DNA from: Costus lasius
Lineage: Eukaryota; Streptophyta; Magnoliopsida; Zingiberales; Costaceae
DNA: 64,000 nucleotides
Reading direction: 5' to 3'
Assembly: GCA_027563935.2 (NCBI GenBank)
Contig: JANVAS020000203.1
Location: 8,866,001 to 8,930,000, forward strand
The position numbers were made by a program, and so were the translations under genes. Below, piece by piece: positions 29,861 through 39,333 of the stretch. The notes beneath the pieces are model-generated. The model worked only from the letters and a program-made list of their open reading frames with translations, made no database searches and was not told the DNA's origin. Position 1 is the stretch's first letter; every line of letters begins with the position of its first letter.

Positions 29861-32212
29861 TGATGTAGGGGGGGAGCATGCAATTTGGGCTAGCATGAAA
29901 ACATGAATCTAAGGAAAACAAGCTAGCATGCGAGGTTATCTAACAGGACTTTCAAAAATATGTTTTTGGTATTTTAGATAAAAACTGAAGATTAATATGC
30001 TACTAAATTATATGCTAGATAATATTTGACCTGAGCATGCAATTATAAACTACAAAATAAATTGCAACTAGCATGCTCTTACAAAAAAAACTATAACTAA
30101 ACATGTGGTTAACTACCCTATGGCTAAACATGCATTTCTAGAACATTAAGACAATATTGTAAAGAAGCGCTCACCGTGCGATCCTTGAGAATAGAAGGAT
30201 CGTCCTTCCCGATCTTCAACGGTCCTACTCTGATGGAAGGAATTGCTTCATTACAAACACACCAACACAACAAACCCAAACATGCTTGGGTATAATGTTA
30301 TTAAATGGCACTTACAATGAAATTTCAAGAGGGGAGGTTAAGCCTCCAAATTCCTCTGGCTACCAAGATCAAACAAACTACTTAACTAATCTAATTAAAG
30401 ATGATGTGTTGCTCAAGTCTTGGATTGAGGAGGCCTTGTAAGTTTCGGCCATGAATGATTCCTTGGAGATGTCTCATGTTATGGAGTCCCTTTTGATGCC
30501 GAGAGCTTCAAGAAACAAAGAAGAGTCTATTAGTGAAAGATTATACAAGTAAACATAAACTAGAGGCAAGTTGAAATGTTCTCGGTTTGATGTTTCTCCA
30601 AGTTATAGTGGAGGAGATCCTTAATGTTGAAGATGCGCCACTTGAGGTTGCTTGATCCTTGAGATGAAGGGATCCTATCTTTTGCGTCACCTACAAGATT
30701 CAACAAGTTAAACAAAGATGAACCAAACAAATAATAACAAGAGTAAGTTAGAGAGGCTTGGCCGATTGAGTGTCTTGAAGGAGTTGATTCATGGATGTTC
30801 TCTTGGAGATATAGTTCCTTGGAGAGTGGTTGAAGATCTTTGTGCTAAGTGTTGATGAAGGAGATGGACTAGATGCGCCAAGGGTTGGTGAAGAGGATGT
30901 AGATGCGCCAAGATGGTGAAAAGATCCTTTGAAGAGGAGATGTGCCACTTGTTGAGATGATGATGGAGATGCGCCACAAGAGGTTGAAGAAGATGGAGGT
31001 GCGCCCCTTGTTGGTTAAAGAAGATTATCCAAGCGCCAAGTTGATGGAGATGTCTTTGAAGAAACGGTTAGCGAAGGGAACCTTGGCCCTTGGGGAAGAA
31101 GGGAAGATAGGTGACACAAGCACCTCAGATGAGAAGGGGAAAGGGGAGGGCGACACAAGCACCCAAGGTTGCTAGGCAACTAATCGACATTTCATTCTTT
31201 CCAAAAAACTAATTCAGGTCACATGCGAGAGCAAGCTTTGTAGCCTCTTTTCCTCAACGTTACAAAAGATCAATTTAAGAAAGAAAATCTTAATCTTTAA
31301 TGCTTTGTCATGGCAATGGCTTCATGGGTCGAAATTGGCTTGAAAACTTCCCATATTTGAGTGTGAACGCCAACAATTGCTTGCTTGGTTGTCTTGCTTG
31401 GCCGAATTCTTTTTCTTGAAACCATTCCTTCTTTGGCTTGCATGAATATGGTATTCTTTGGTGGCTTTGGCGCATTCTTCATTGCTTGGGCGCCAAGAAA
31501 AAGGTGACAAACCTTCCTTCTACTTGAATTTTGAAATTGCTTCCTTGAATGGCTTGATGAGGATTCCTTATTTGGCTTGGATGAATTATTCTTGATTTGA
31601 TCAGCTTGAGTGTTGTGCTTGGACGAATTTCCTTTGAATTCTTCCCTTAAGTGGCTTCATGAGGTGGCATGGCTTCCATGCTTGTCTTGGACGAATTTGG
31701 AGAAGATTTGATAGAATGGTTGGCTTGTTTCCTTCCATGGTGTGAACAAAAATCCCATTAATTGCCTTCCTTGATTTTAGGGATTGGGATCTTGATTTTT
31801 CTTCTTTCATGGGCGCATATTACTTGAGGTGGCTGAAATAATCCATGATTGATGAGGCATACGAATTTGGAAAGGTGAGATGAACTCCTTTCATCTCAAG
31901 TCTTCACTTTGAGTGGGGCTTTGAAGTGACCTTCCATATTTGGAGCTAGCTTTGTTGAGTGAGCTTTGAGCTAGCCTTGAGCTTGTCCACATGACTTGTA
32001 AATGCTTATTACACTACTCCTACTATGATGCAACATTACCATGCACTAATCCTACCATGATGCAACATAATTTCCATAAAAAGAAAAATACAAAACCTAC
32101 CATATGTAGCTACATGATGCATGCGATGCAAGGATGCCTTAGGGTACCCATAAACTAGGGTAGCCTTAAGCTCCACTTATATTTCCGTGGGTCATGGCCT
32201 CTACCCCCATCA
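29861..32212. mobile_element. Unassigned 2.35-kb insert, solo-LTR-like, TGATG...CATCA ends
   Basis: Flanked by ccctt on both sides (29856-29860 and 32213-32217). Ends are TGATGTAGGGGG and CTACCCCCATCA, so they begin TG and end CA with a short inverted repeat. A 5-bp duplication and TG/CA ends fit an LTR. No primer site, coding region or polypurine tract is visible, so a solo LTR is the simplest reading; family and strand are unknown. Inside, GATGCGCCA-like words recur (30630-31010), and TTGGCTTG-like words recur at 31370-31760. ORFs within it are not convincing genes. Confidence 0.65.
30860..31015. repeat. Recurrent GATGCGCCA words
   Basis: GATGCGCCAAGGGTTGG, GATGCGCCAAGATGG, GATGTGCCACTTGTTG, GATGCGCCACAAGAGG and GGTGCGCCCCTTGTTGG follow one another at 25-40 base spacing. 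Another copy lies near 30630. This is a degenerate short repeat inside the unassigned insert. Confidence 0.6.
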
Positions 32213-33465
32213 CCCTTCCAAGTCGCCTCCTTCCTCATGGCCATGGTAAAACATCTCTCTTGATCTTTGCAAGTTTTAAAGTTAATCTTATGAACATATC
32301 ATACGATCCTCATGAAATCCTTATTTCCGCCCATGCAAAAGATTTAGAAGTGCATGCGATTAGGGTTTCACCCCCCTTTCAGTATTTTCCTAAAACTTCT
32401 TTTCCTTTGATTTTTGATCATTTGAAACAATGGAATATTGTATTTTCTTCACCATGCTAGCTTAAACACTCTTTGGGACATGGGGGAGTAATTCCCTTTG
32501 ATTTTCTTAATGACTAGATACTTTTTACTTTCATCATGATTATTCTATTTTGATAATTTTACCTATGCGATTATTGCTCTAAGATTCTCCTTAGTTTACT
32601 TTTTGTCATCATGATTTAGAGTTTTCGCAATAAGGACCGAAAGGTGATTTGCTTGAGAACTTGGAACCCTAAAATTGATTAATATGAACTCACCGTAAGA
32701 AATTTGGTTAAGTTCTTATTTCTTTATTTTAGTAGTTTAAATTGCCATGATGGTAATTATGAACTTAGGATTGAGTTATTGTGTCAAACGTGGAGACCTT
32801 GCATGAAAGTGAGGATCGGAACGTTGGAAAACCATAGAACTCGGATGCACGAAAGTGATCCTCTTGTCGAGGTAGAACTTGTGTTGAGACTCGGATGCAC
32901 GAAAGTGATCGTTGATTTTCCACTCGAGATGTTCAACATAGAACTCGGATGCATGAAAGTGATCCTCGAGTTCTTTGTTTGATGATTTACTTATGATTAG
33001 CTTGGGATAAATCTTGCATGAAAGCGAAGATTGATCTTTGCATGGTTATCTACACAAAAGTGAGTTAATCTATTTACAAAGTAAATTATGCCTTTCATAA
33101 TAGAATTTGATTGATGAATATCCTTATATATCTAGTCATGAAAATTAACGTGAATGAAACCCTAGTCCCAACTTCTCCCTGATAGTATTTTCCTGTGCGT
33201 TTTTGATCTTAACTCTGTTTTTATTCGATTGCCTAGATAGGAAGAAATCAATTATTTGGTACTTGACAACATAGGTCTCTGTGGGTTCGATATCTTTCTT
33301 TATTACTTCGAGTATCCGTGCACTCGCAGAGATAAAAACAAGTGTAGTAACTCAATAAGTTTTTGGAGCCGTATTAGGGGGTGACAAGTCCCTGTGCGCC
33401 ATATGATCAGTTTTGGCTGCGAATTCACAAATAAGTTTTATTTACCTACTTGTTGGGATACAACA

Positions 33466-33600
33466 AGTTTTATAAAACAATTGATAGAATTTTTCATTGA
33501 TGATTATATTTTAGAAATTTATTGAGCATGAAAAGGTTATTCTTTTAATCAATTTTTTATTTTTGCTTGAGGACAAGCAAAGTTTGAGCCTTATGTATTT
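33466..33600 (+). mobile_element. Athila internal remnant between two LTRs
   Basis: After the LTR 1 terminus ACAACA the sequence goes AGTTT, then jumps directly to TATAAAACAATTGATAG. That matches the 3' end of the Athila internal region near 18536, up to TTGCTTGAGGACAAGCAAAG and LTR 2. Primer site, genes and most of the internal region are deleted, leaving 135 bases. Confidence 0.75.
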
Positions 33601-33855
33601 TGATGACACCAAAATATATAGTATATTTTGTATCATTTTATATATCTTTTCATGCTAAATTGAATATCTTTTGCTTATTTTTATGCTAAATTTATCAAAT
33701 ATTGCAAAATCTACTTCCATTTTGGTTTTTCATGATTTTCAGGTAAAAAGGCACTATTTTAAGGCGTTTTCAAGAAAAATCAAAGATATGGAAAAGTTAC
33801 CATCATCAAGAGGAGATCACTTGATAAATTTCTTGCAAATCAGAGCAACTGAACA

Positions 33856-34211
33856 AAATACGGTAGGGCCATATTCTATATTACGGTACCGTATTTCCGT
33901 ACGCTACCGTAATATCAGAGCACTGCCGTAATTTGGTGGATTTTTTGAACAGAAGATTTTGTGTAAAATACGGCACTACCGTAAAACTTAACACTGCCGT
34001 ATTTTGGAGCGCATTCAGAACAGAGTTAATTGCTGAAATTGCGGCACTACCGTAAACCATTTTACGGGCCGTATTTGCCAGATATTTTGGACCAGCGAAC
34101 TCGACTGAAATTATGACACAGCCATAATATGTTTCACGGGCCATAATCTTGACTCAGGGTTCACATAACTAAAATACGGCACTACCGTAAAATAAAACAC
34201 GGCCGTATTTT
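33856..34211. repeat. ACGG/CCGT palindrome array, copy 4 (Athila LTR 2)
   Basis: Five units at about 60-110 base spacing. The clearest, near 33968, is AAATACGGCACTACCGTAAA, then about 5 bases, then AACACTGCCGTATTTT. Unit four (near 34112) shows ATGACAC...GCCATAAT, as expected if CpG sites decayed. Confidence 0.8.
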
Positions 34212-34965
34212 CTACTTGTCGTGCGATATTTTCGGGCCTGATTCTTGCGCGGACCATATCTTTTGATCCAGAAGTCCAAATTGAGATATGAAAGATGCTA
34301 CGGACTCGTCTAAAAGAGGAGAATACACATGAAGTGAAAGCCCCAATTTTTATGCAGAATTCAGGGAGCAATTGACAGAGAGGCGCTTAGGGTTTGGCCT
34401 CACGCTGAGAGGCGTAGATACCACCTCAGGGCGTGATTTTTACACTGAAGCTTCGATTGGAAGAGGAATCAACGAAAGAAGGGCTTGGGCACTATTCACA
34501 TCGAGTTTCCTTTGCAAAATACGGCTGTAATTTATATTACAGCCACGGGGTATTTTCTTAAACCCTCTTCTTCATTGATTTCTGAGACTTTGATGCTATG
34601 TCTTGTTGTATTTCTTCTTCCATGCAAGCTTAAACATATTTGGGATGTGGGGTGTAATCCCCTTTGATTTCTTAATGACTAGGTAATTTTTTATCTTCGT
34701 CAGAATTGTTTTATGATGATAATTTTACTTATGTGAATAATTGCACTTTGATTGTCCATGGATTGATGTTATTATTCATGTTTTAGAGTTCTTGCAATAA
34801 GGACCGAAAGGTGACTTGCTTGAGAACTTGGAACCCTAGAATTGCATGTTATGAACTTTTCGTAAGAAATTAGGTTAATTCTTAATTATTTGATTTTAGT
34901 GATCTTATTGTCATGATAGATAATTTGAATCTAGGATTGAGTTATTGTGTCAAATGTGGAGATCT

Positions 34966-35195
34966 TGCACGAAAGTGAGGATCGGAATATTGGAGAACCA
35001 TAAGTAGAACTTGTGTTGAGTTTCAGATACACGAAAGTGATCCTTGAGATTTCACTCGAGACAATCAACTTAGAATTTGGATGCATGGAAGTGATCTTTG
35101 AGTTCTTTGATTGATGATTCACTTATCTTTAGCATTGGGATAGATCTTGCGTGAAAGCGATGATTGATCCCTGCATGATTGTCTGCACGAAAGTG
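34966..35195 (+). repeat. GCACGAAAGTGATC motif array in Athila LTR
   Basis: TGCACGAAAGTGAGGATC, ATACACGAAAGTGATCC, ATGCATGGAAGTGATC, TTGCGTGAAAGCGATG and TGCACGAAAGTG recur at about 45-70 base spacing. Collinear arrays lie at 32799-33060 (LTR 1), 53301-53530 (duplicate) and, in reverse, 6820-7045. Confidence 0.75.
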
Positions 35196-35469
35196 TGATG
35201 ATCCCTTTATGAAGTAAATTAAGTCTTTATTATGATAAAATTAGTCTGACGATCTTTTATTTATATCTAGTCATTGAAATCAAGGTGGATAAAAACCTAG
35301 TCCTAGTTTCTCTCTGATTTATCTTTTCACCCTTCATCTTGCTTACTTGCATTAAAATCGGTCGCTTAGCTAGTAAGAAAATAATTATTTGGTACTTAAC
35401 AATAAGGTCTCTGTGATTCGATATCTTTCTTTATTACTTTGAGTATCCGTGCACTTGGGGAATACAACA

Positions 35470-35622
35470 AGTATCAGCGTGGTTCCGATCTAGATTTCGA
35501 TCACGGCCAGGCCATGAACTCCTCGGCGAAAACCCAAAAAACTGTGAATCCCAAACGCGGACAAAAGCACGGCAGTGAACATAATCACAGGCTAGCCATG
35601 AGCACCTTGGCAACTCAAAAAC
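35470..35622. other. Left flank of Copia-III, first copy
   Basis: About 150 bases between the Athila LTR end and the Copia-III LTR, repeated at 53804-53956 with about nine differences by eye. It ends aaaac (35618-35622), the Copia-III target-site duplication. Reading frames through it give no recognisable protein; origin unknown. Confidence 0.6.
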
Positions 35623-35976
35623 TATTGGTGTTTATGCCCTGCAGACCAATGTATGGACATGGTCAGGCACTGTTTGAATGTACTTTTATAGAACTATTAT
35701 TCTTTATAGAGGCATGGTCGTTATTATGCAGACATCTCTACCTGCGTTGATGTATTGAGTTGCATAAATAATGTCCTAGGAGTTTGGTTGGATCCATTCT
35801 CATAAGCTATCACCAGTCAAGGTACCTTAGCAGATATGGGACAGCTTTGGTGCATGTGAGACTGGTGTATGGGCTGGATAGGTGCGGGGCATAGTAACGC
35901 AGACATATAGGTGCATTGGATGCACTGGAGTGATCCACCGTGAGGATTGACTTGTCTAGTCAACAAGTGAATATCA

Positions 35977-37675
35977 TGTAGGGTCCCCTTCAAGGGGGAG
36001 CGCAAGCAGATAAAACCCCTTTCAAGAGGGGGGCGAAAACCCTAAGGGGGTGGCGCATGAAAAATCGCAAGCGGAAGCAAGGGTTTTCAAGATCTTAGCA
36101 TGAACACATGATCAACTTTGATGAAGTTGAGATCCATACCATAGCCATCACGGTTAGATGCAATCTTGGAAGCAAAGGCGCAAGTGCTCCTTCTCCAAAG
36201 ATAATCGCACACAAGGTGAAGATGGCTTCTCCTTGGATCTCCTTGTGCTAGCAAGGATCTACAAGATGTCCTTGATCGAATGGTAGGATGATGAGATGCT
36301 TCCTTGGCTGAGCGCTCGTCCTTGTCGTTCACTTCCTTCCACACGAGATGGCAAGCAAGCAATGTCCAAGACCAAAACGCAAATGCGTTTAGGCGATATT
36401 ATGAAAATGGCGTTACATGACTTCCCAAAATGGAAAGTCATGAAGCCATGCTTCAATGCCAAAACGCCTCCCTTCATGAACCATGCGTTCACATAGTGAA
36501 CCGGTTCAATCTATGGTTCAATTCGATTTGGCTCAAAGACCAAAATCAAACCAAGCCAAGCCAATACATGGTCTAGACCTTCTATGAACCTAATGGCTCA
36601 AGATCTAACCGTTCATCTCCTGATGCTCTTGATCTCACCGATCTAGCATCTCCTCTCTCGATCGAAGCTTACCGATCTCAAGCCCTAATCAATCAAACAT
36701 GATCAGACCAGATCTCACTTACAATCAGAGTTTAAATCCCTTTAAACTGAATCAAAACAATTCAGTCCACACGATTTGACTCAAGAAAGCCATATCAACA
36801 AATTGTGCGACCCTGAGGGTTTCCTTTAAATGTCTGTAACGATAACTTACGTTATCACGATCAGTGAGGGGTATCTAGCAACACATCACTGTCTCCCGAT
36901 ATAAAGGAAATAGTCTTCCAAGACTTCACCCAAAACATGGCACAAGTGTGAATCAAACTCACGAGGCATGCATGTTTCCTTTGCCACTGGATGTTCTTAT
37001 TGGACAAGCATGTCAAGCCTGTAACTCCAATACTATGAGCATGATTAGATCAGATGAACATAGTCATCTGGGTATGGCCATACACTATCTCAATCATCTC
37101 ATACAGGGGGGCCCTTTAGAACATCACACTCCTTGAACAAGGAGACGGCAATCCTTTATCTATCACTAGTGCCCTAACCTGACTCAAGCTCATCATCCAA
37201 GATAGTCTATAATCATTATGTTTCAAATGATATTGAACTACCTCAAAACAATGACAATCATCATTTAGAAACACAAGTGATCTCAAGTCAAAGGAAAATG
37301 TGCCACTTGCTGCTATCAAGGATTATTCACATTGTGACAAACAATTGAATATCCTAGAAGGGTCTGTCCAGTACATCCAATGTACCCATGAGTCTACATC
37401 TTATTCCATGCTCGAAGCATCCTATAAGATTAGCACACATATTAGTCTCAATCATATCAAGGCTGTCTCATGTTCACCAAGATATCTCGACTAAGGACAT
37501 ATAGCCTATCAGCCTAGCTGAACAGCTTTGAGACATTATTCAGAAGTATACTTATTACAGCAGACAAGGTAACAACCTGAATAATAACCATGCCTTTATA
37601 AACATAAGAGTTTATTACATGATACTTATACAATCCCAAGGCCTCAAACATTAGCCTTAAGGGCATACCCCAACA
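35977..37675 (-). mobile_element. Copia-I 3' LTR
   Basis: LTR orientation TGTTGGGGTATGCCC (37675) to GGGGACCCTACA (35977), preceded by the polypurine tract (complement at 37676-37692). Contains hairpin GATAACTTACGTTATC at 36841-36856. ORFs at 36087-36496, 36948-37136 and 37300-37494 recur identically or nearly so in the other LTR and are not genes. Confidence 0.9.
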
Positions 37676-37695
37676 ATCTCCCACTTGCACTTAAT

Positions 37696-39210
37696 CTAAT
37701 GGTTGAGAAATCTGAAACCCATATTATTACAGTGCTTCTCATGCTTCTGCTGCGCCAGAGGCTTGGTAAGCGGGTCTGCCAGATTGTCATCTGTATGAAC
37801 CTTGCAAATCTTGATCTCGCCTCGATCAATGATCTCCCGGATCAAGTGAAACCGTCTCTGTATGTGCTTGGACTTCTGGTGCGACCGTGGTTCCTTTGCT
37901 TGTGCGATTGCTCCAGTGTTATCACAGAAGATAACCAAAGGATCTGCACTCGAAGGAACGACACCAAGTTCTCTCACGAACTTGCGAATCCAAACTGCCT
38001 CCTTGGATGCTTCCGAGGCTGCAACATACTCGGCTTCTGTTGTGGAATCAGCAACAGTTGACTGTTTGAAACTCTTCCACACCACTGCTCCACCATTCAA
38101 GCTAAAAACATAGCCTGATTGCGATCGGAAATTATCCTGGTCCGACTGGAACGAAGCGTCAGTATATCCTTCTATACTGAGTTCTTCCTGACCACCATAT
38201 ATCAAGAACATATCTTTGGTCCTCCGCAGATATTTTATAATGTTCTTGACTGCAATCCAATGCGCCAAACCTGGATTACTTTGGAACCGACTGGTCACGC
38301 TTAACCCGTAAGCGACGTCTGGGCGGGTACACAACATCGCATACATTATGGACCCAATAGCCGAAGCATAAGGCGTATTGTCCATTTCATCTTTCTCAGT
38401 CTGTGTTTGTGGACACTGACTCTTCGAAAGATTCAGACCATGTCTGACTGGAAGATATCCACGTTTAGAATTCTCTAAATGGAATCTCTCCAGGACTTTA
38501 TCGATGTAAGTACTCTGGCACAGCCCGAGAAGCCTCTTAGATCTATCCCGGTAGATCTTCACACCTAACACATAGGCTGCTTCTCCTAGATCTTTCATCT
38601 GGAAACATTTTCCTAACCATGCTTTAACAGCATGCAGTTTAGGAATATCATTTCCAATGATTAAGATATCATCGACGTAGAGGATTAGGAATGTAATTAT
38701 GCTCCCACTAAACCTCTTATATACACACGGGTCATCTTCGTTCTTGATGAAACCAAACTCAGAGATTGAATCATCAAAACGAATGTTCCAGCTTCTAGAT
38801 GCTTGCTTAAGTCCATAAATGGACTTCTTTAACTTGCATATTTTATGACGATCTGATGGATCAGTGAAACCTTCCGGTTGTGTCATATACACATCCTCAT
38901 CCAGATTTCCATTAAGGAAAGCTATTTTCACATCCATCTGCCAGATCTCATAATCGTAATATGCAGCTATCGCGAAAAGAATCCGAATAGACTTAAACAT
39001 GGCTACAGGAGAGAAAGTTTCATCATAATCTATCCCGTAGATTTGTTTGAAACCTTTCGCAACTAGCCTGCCTTTATAGGTAACTACGTTACCATCCATG
39101 TCAATCTTCTTCTTGAAGATCCATTTACAGCCTATTGGGATTACTCCCGGAGGCGGATCAACCAAATCCCAGACCTGGTTATCTGACATGGAGTCCATCT
39201 CGGCTCGCAT
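37696..39210 (-). CDS. pol: Copia-I reverse transcriptase and RNase H (3' part of polyprotein)
   Basis: 504 codons, same frame as the gag-integrase ORF upstream (offset 2370 = 790 x 3). Residues 1-110 carry RAEMDSMSDNQVWDLV, GCKWIFKKKIDMDG, YKGRLVAKGF and WQMDVKIAFLNG, typical Copia RT fingers and palm. YVDD catalytic box is at residues 178-181. The RNase H part has EGYTDASFQSDQD, STTEAEYVAAS, VIFCDNTGAIAQAKEP and the end motif HTDDNLADPLTKPLA. RT copies element RNA into DNA inside particles and RNase H removes the RNA. The Met used here is internal; the real upstream limit is the stop at 39334-39336. Otherwise the catalytic residues look intact. Confidence 0.9.
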   Translation of the reverse strand: MRAEMDSMSDNQVWDLVDPPPGVIPIGCKWIFKKKIDMDGNVVTYKGRLVAKGFKQIYGIDYDETFSPVAMFKSIRILFAIAAYYDYEIWQMDVKIAFLNGNLDEDVYMTQPEGFTDPSDRHKICKLKKSIYGLKQASRSWNIRFDDSISEFGFIKNEDDPCVYKRFSGSIITFLILYVDDILIIGNDIPKLHAVKAWLGKCFQMKDLGEAAYVLGVKIYRDRSKRLLGLCQSTYIDKVLERFHLENSKRGYLPVRHGLNLSKSQCPQTQTEKDEMDNTPYASAIGSIMYAMLCTRPDVAYGLSVTSRFQSNPGLAHWIAVKNIIKYLRRTKDMFLIYGGQEELSIEGYTDASFQSDQDNFRSQSGYVFSLNGGAVVWKSFKQSTVADSTTEAEYVAASEASKEAVWIRKFVRELGVVPSSADPLVIFCDNTGAIAQAKEPRSHQKSKHIQRRFHLIREIIDRGEIKICKVHTDDNLADPLTKPLAQQKHEKHCNNMGFRFLNH

Positions 39211-39333
39211 AGCTTCAAGCCATCTCGCTGACTCTGGTCCACTGACCGCATCCGCATAAGTTAGGGGTTCATCATTATCAATGATGTAGACTCCGTCATA
39301 GCGCTCAGGCTGTCGACGGATCCTTCCCGATCT

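Larger units (their letters stand above)
19630..32381 (+). mobile_element. Copia family I element in Athila LTR 1, with nested pieces
   Basis: Flanked by gtatt at 19625-19629 and 32382-32386, a perfect target-site duplication. Order: left part of 5' LTR (19630-20251), fragment of a second Copia (20252-20651 internal plus 20652-22324 LTR), right part of 5' LTR (22325-22617), primer site, 1.8-kb leader, gag-pol (24460-28338), polypurine tract, 3' LTR (28359-32381, holding a 2.35-kb insert). The outer parts of the 5' LTR match the 3' LTR almost base for base while the nested LTR differs. So this is a nested insertion, not a three-LTR tandem. Confidence 0.8.
28359..32381 (+). mobile_element. 3' LTR of the 19630 Copia, interrupted
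   Basis: Starts TGTTGGGGTATGCCC and ends CCCCCTTTCA. The LTR sequence is 28359-29860 plus 32218-32381 (about 1.67 kb). The 29861-32212 insert carries its own TSD. Contains TATA-like TTTATAT near 29126 after the palindrome AGTCTTGGAAGACT, and the hairpin GATAACGTAAGTTATC (29175-29190). Confidence 0.8.
18668..33465 (+). mobile_element. Athila LTR 1, interrupted by a Copia element
   Basis: Starts TGATGACACC at 18668 and ends GGGATACAACA at 33465. Without the Copia insert (19630-32381 and one copy of the duplicated gtatt) it is about 2.04 kb. It aligns with LTR 2 (33601-35469) on both sides of the insert, including the palindrome array. Its 3' end is longer than that of LTR 2 and contains a primer-site-like block at 33358-33385. 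Confidence 0.75.
8465..35469 (+). mobile_element. Plus-strand Athila element with nested insertions
   Basis: Order: LTR tail, tRNA-Asp primer site, gag, protease, spacer, ATHILA env-like ORF, 3' non-coding region, 3' LTR (18668-33465, interrupted), short internal remnant, second LTR (33601-35469). No RT, RNase H or integrase is present between protease and spacer. Three inserted elements with target-site duplications account for most of the length. The trailing LTR-remnant-LTR shows that a second, almost fully deleted Athila copy shares LTR sequence with the first. Confidence 0.75.
33601..35469 (+). mobile_element. Athila LTR 2 (1.87 kb)
   Basis: TGATGACACC to GAATACAACA. Contains the palindrome array (33856-34211) and the GCACGAAAGTGATC motif array (34966-35195). 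Small ORFs inside (33671-33931, 34111-34371, 34485-34667) overlap these repeats and are not genes. Confidence 0.8.

Noticed and set aside
19630..32381. Tandem Copia with three LTRs and two internal regions formed by unequal crossing-over
   Set aside because: LTR parts 19630-20251 and 22325-22617 both match the 3' LTR closely, while 20652-22324 is a different, complete LTR with its own terminus. A nested insertion followed by deletion explains this better.
36087..36496. ORFs of 91, 77 and 66 residues as small genes
   Set aside because: They recur almost unchanged at 43483-43892 because both places are LTRs of the same element. Conservation reflects recent insertion, not coding selection.
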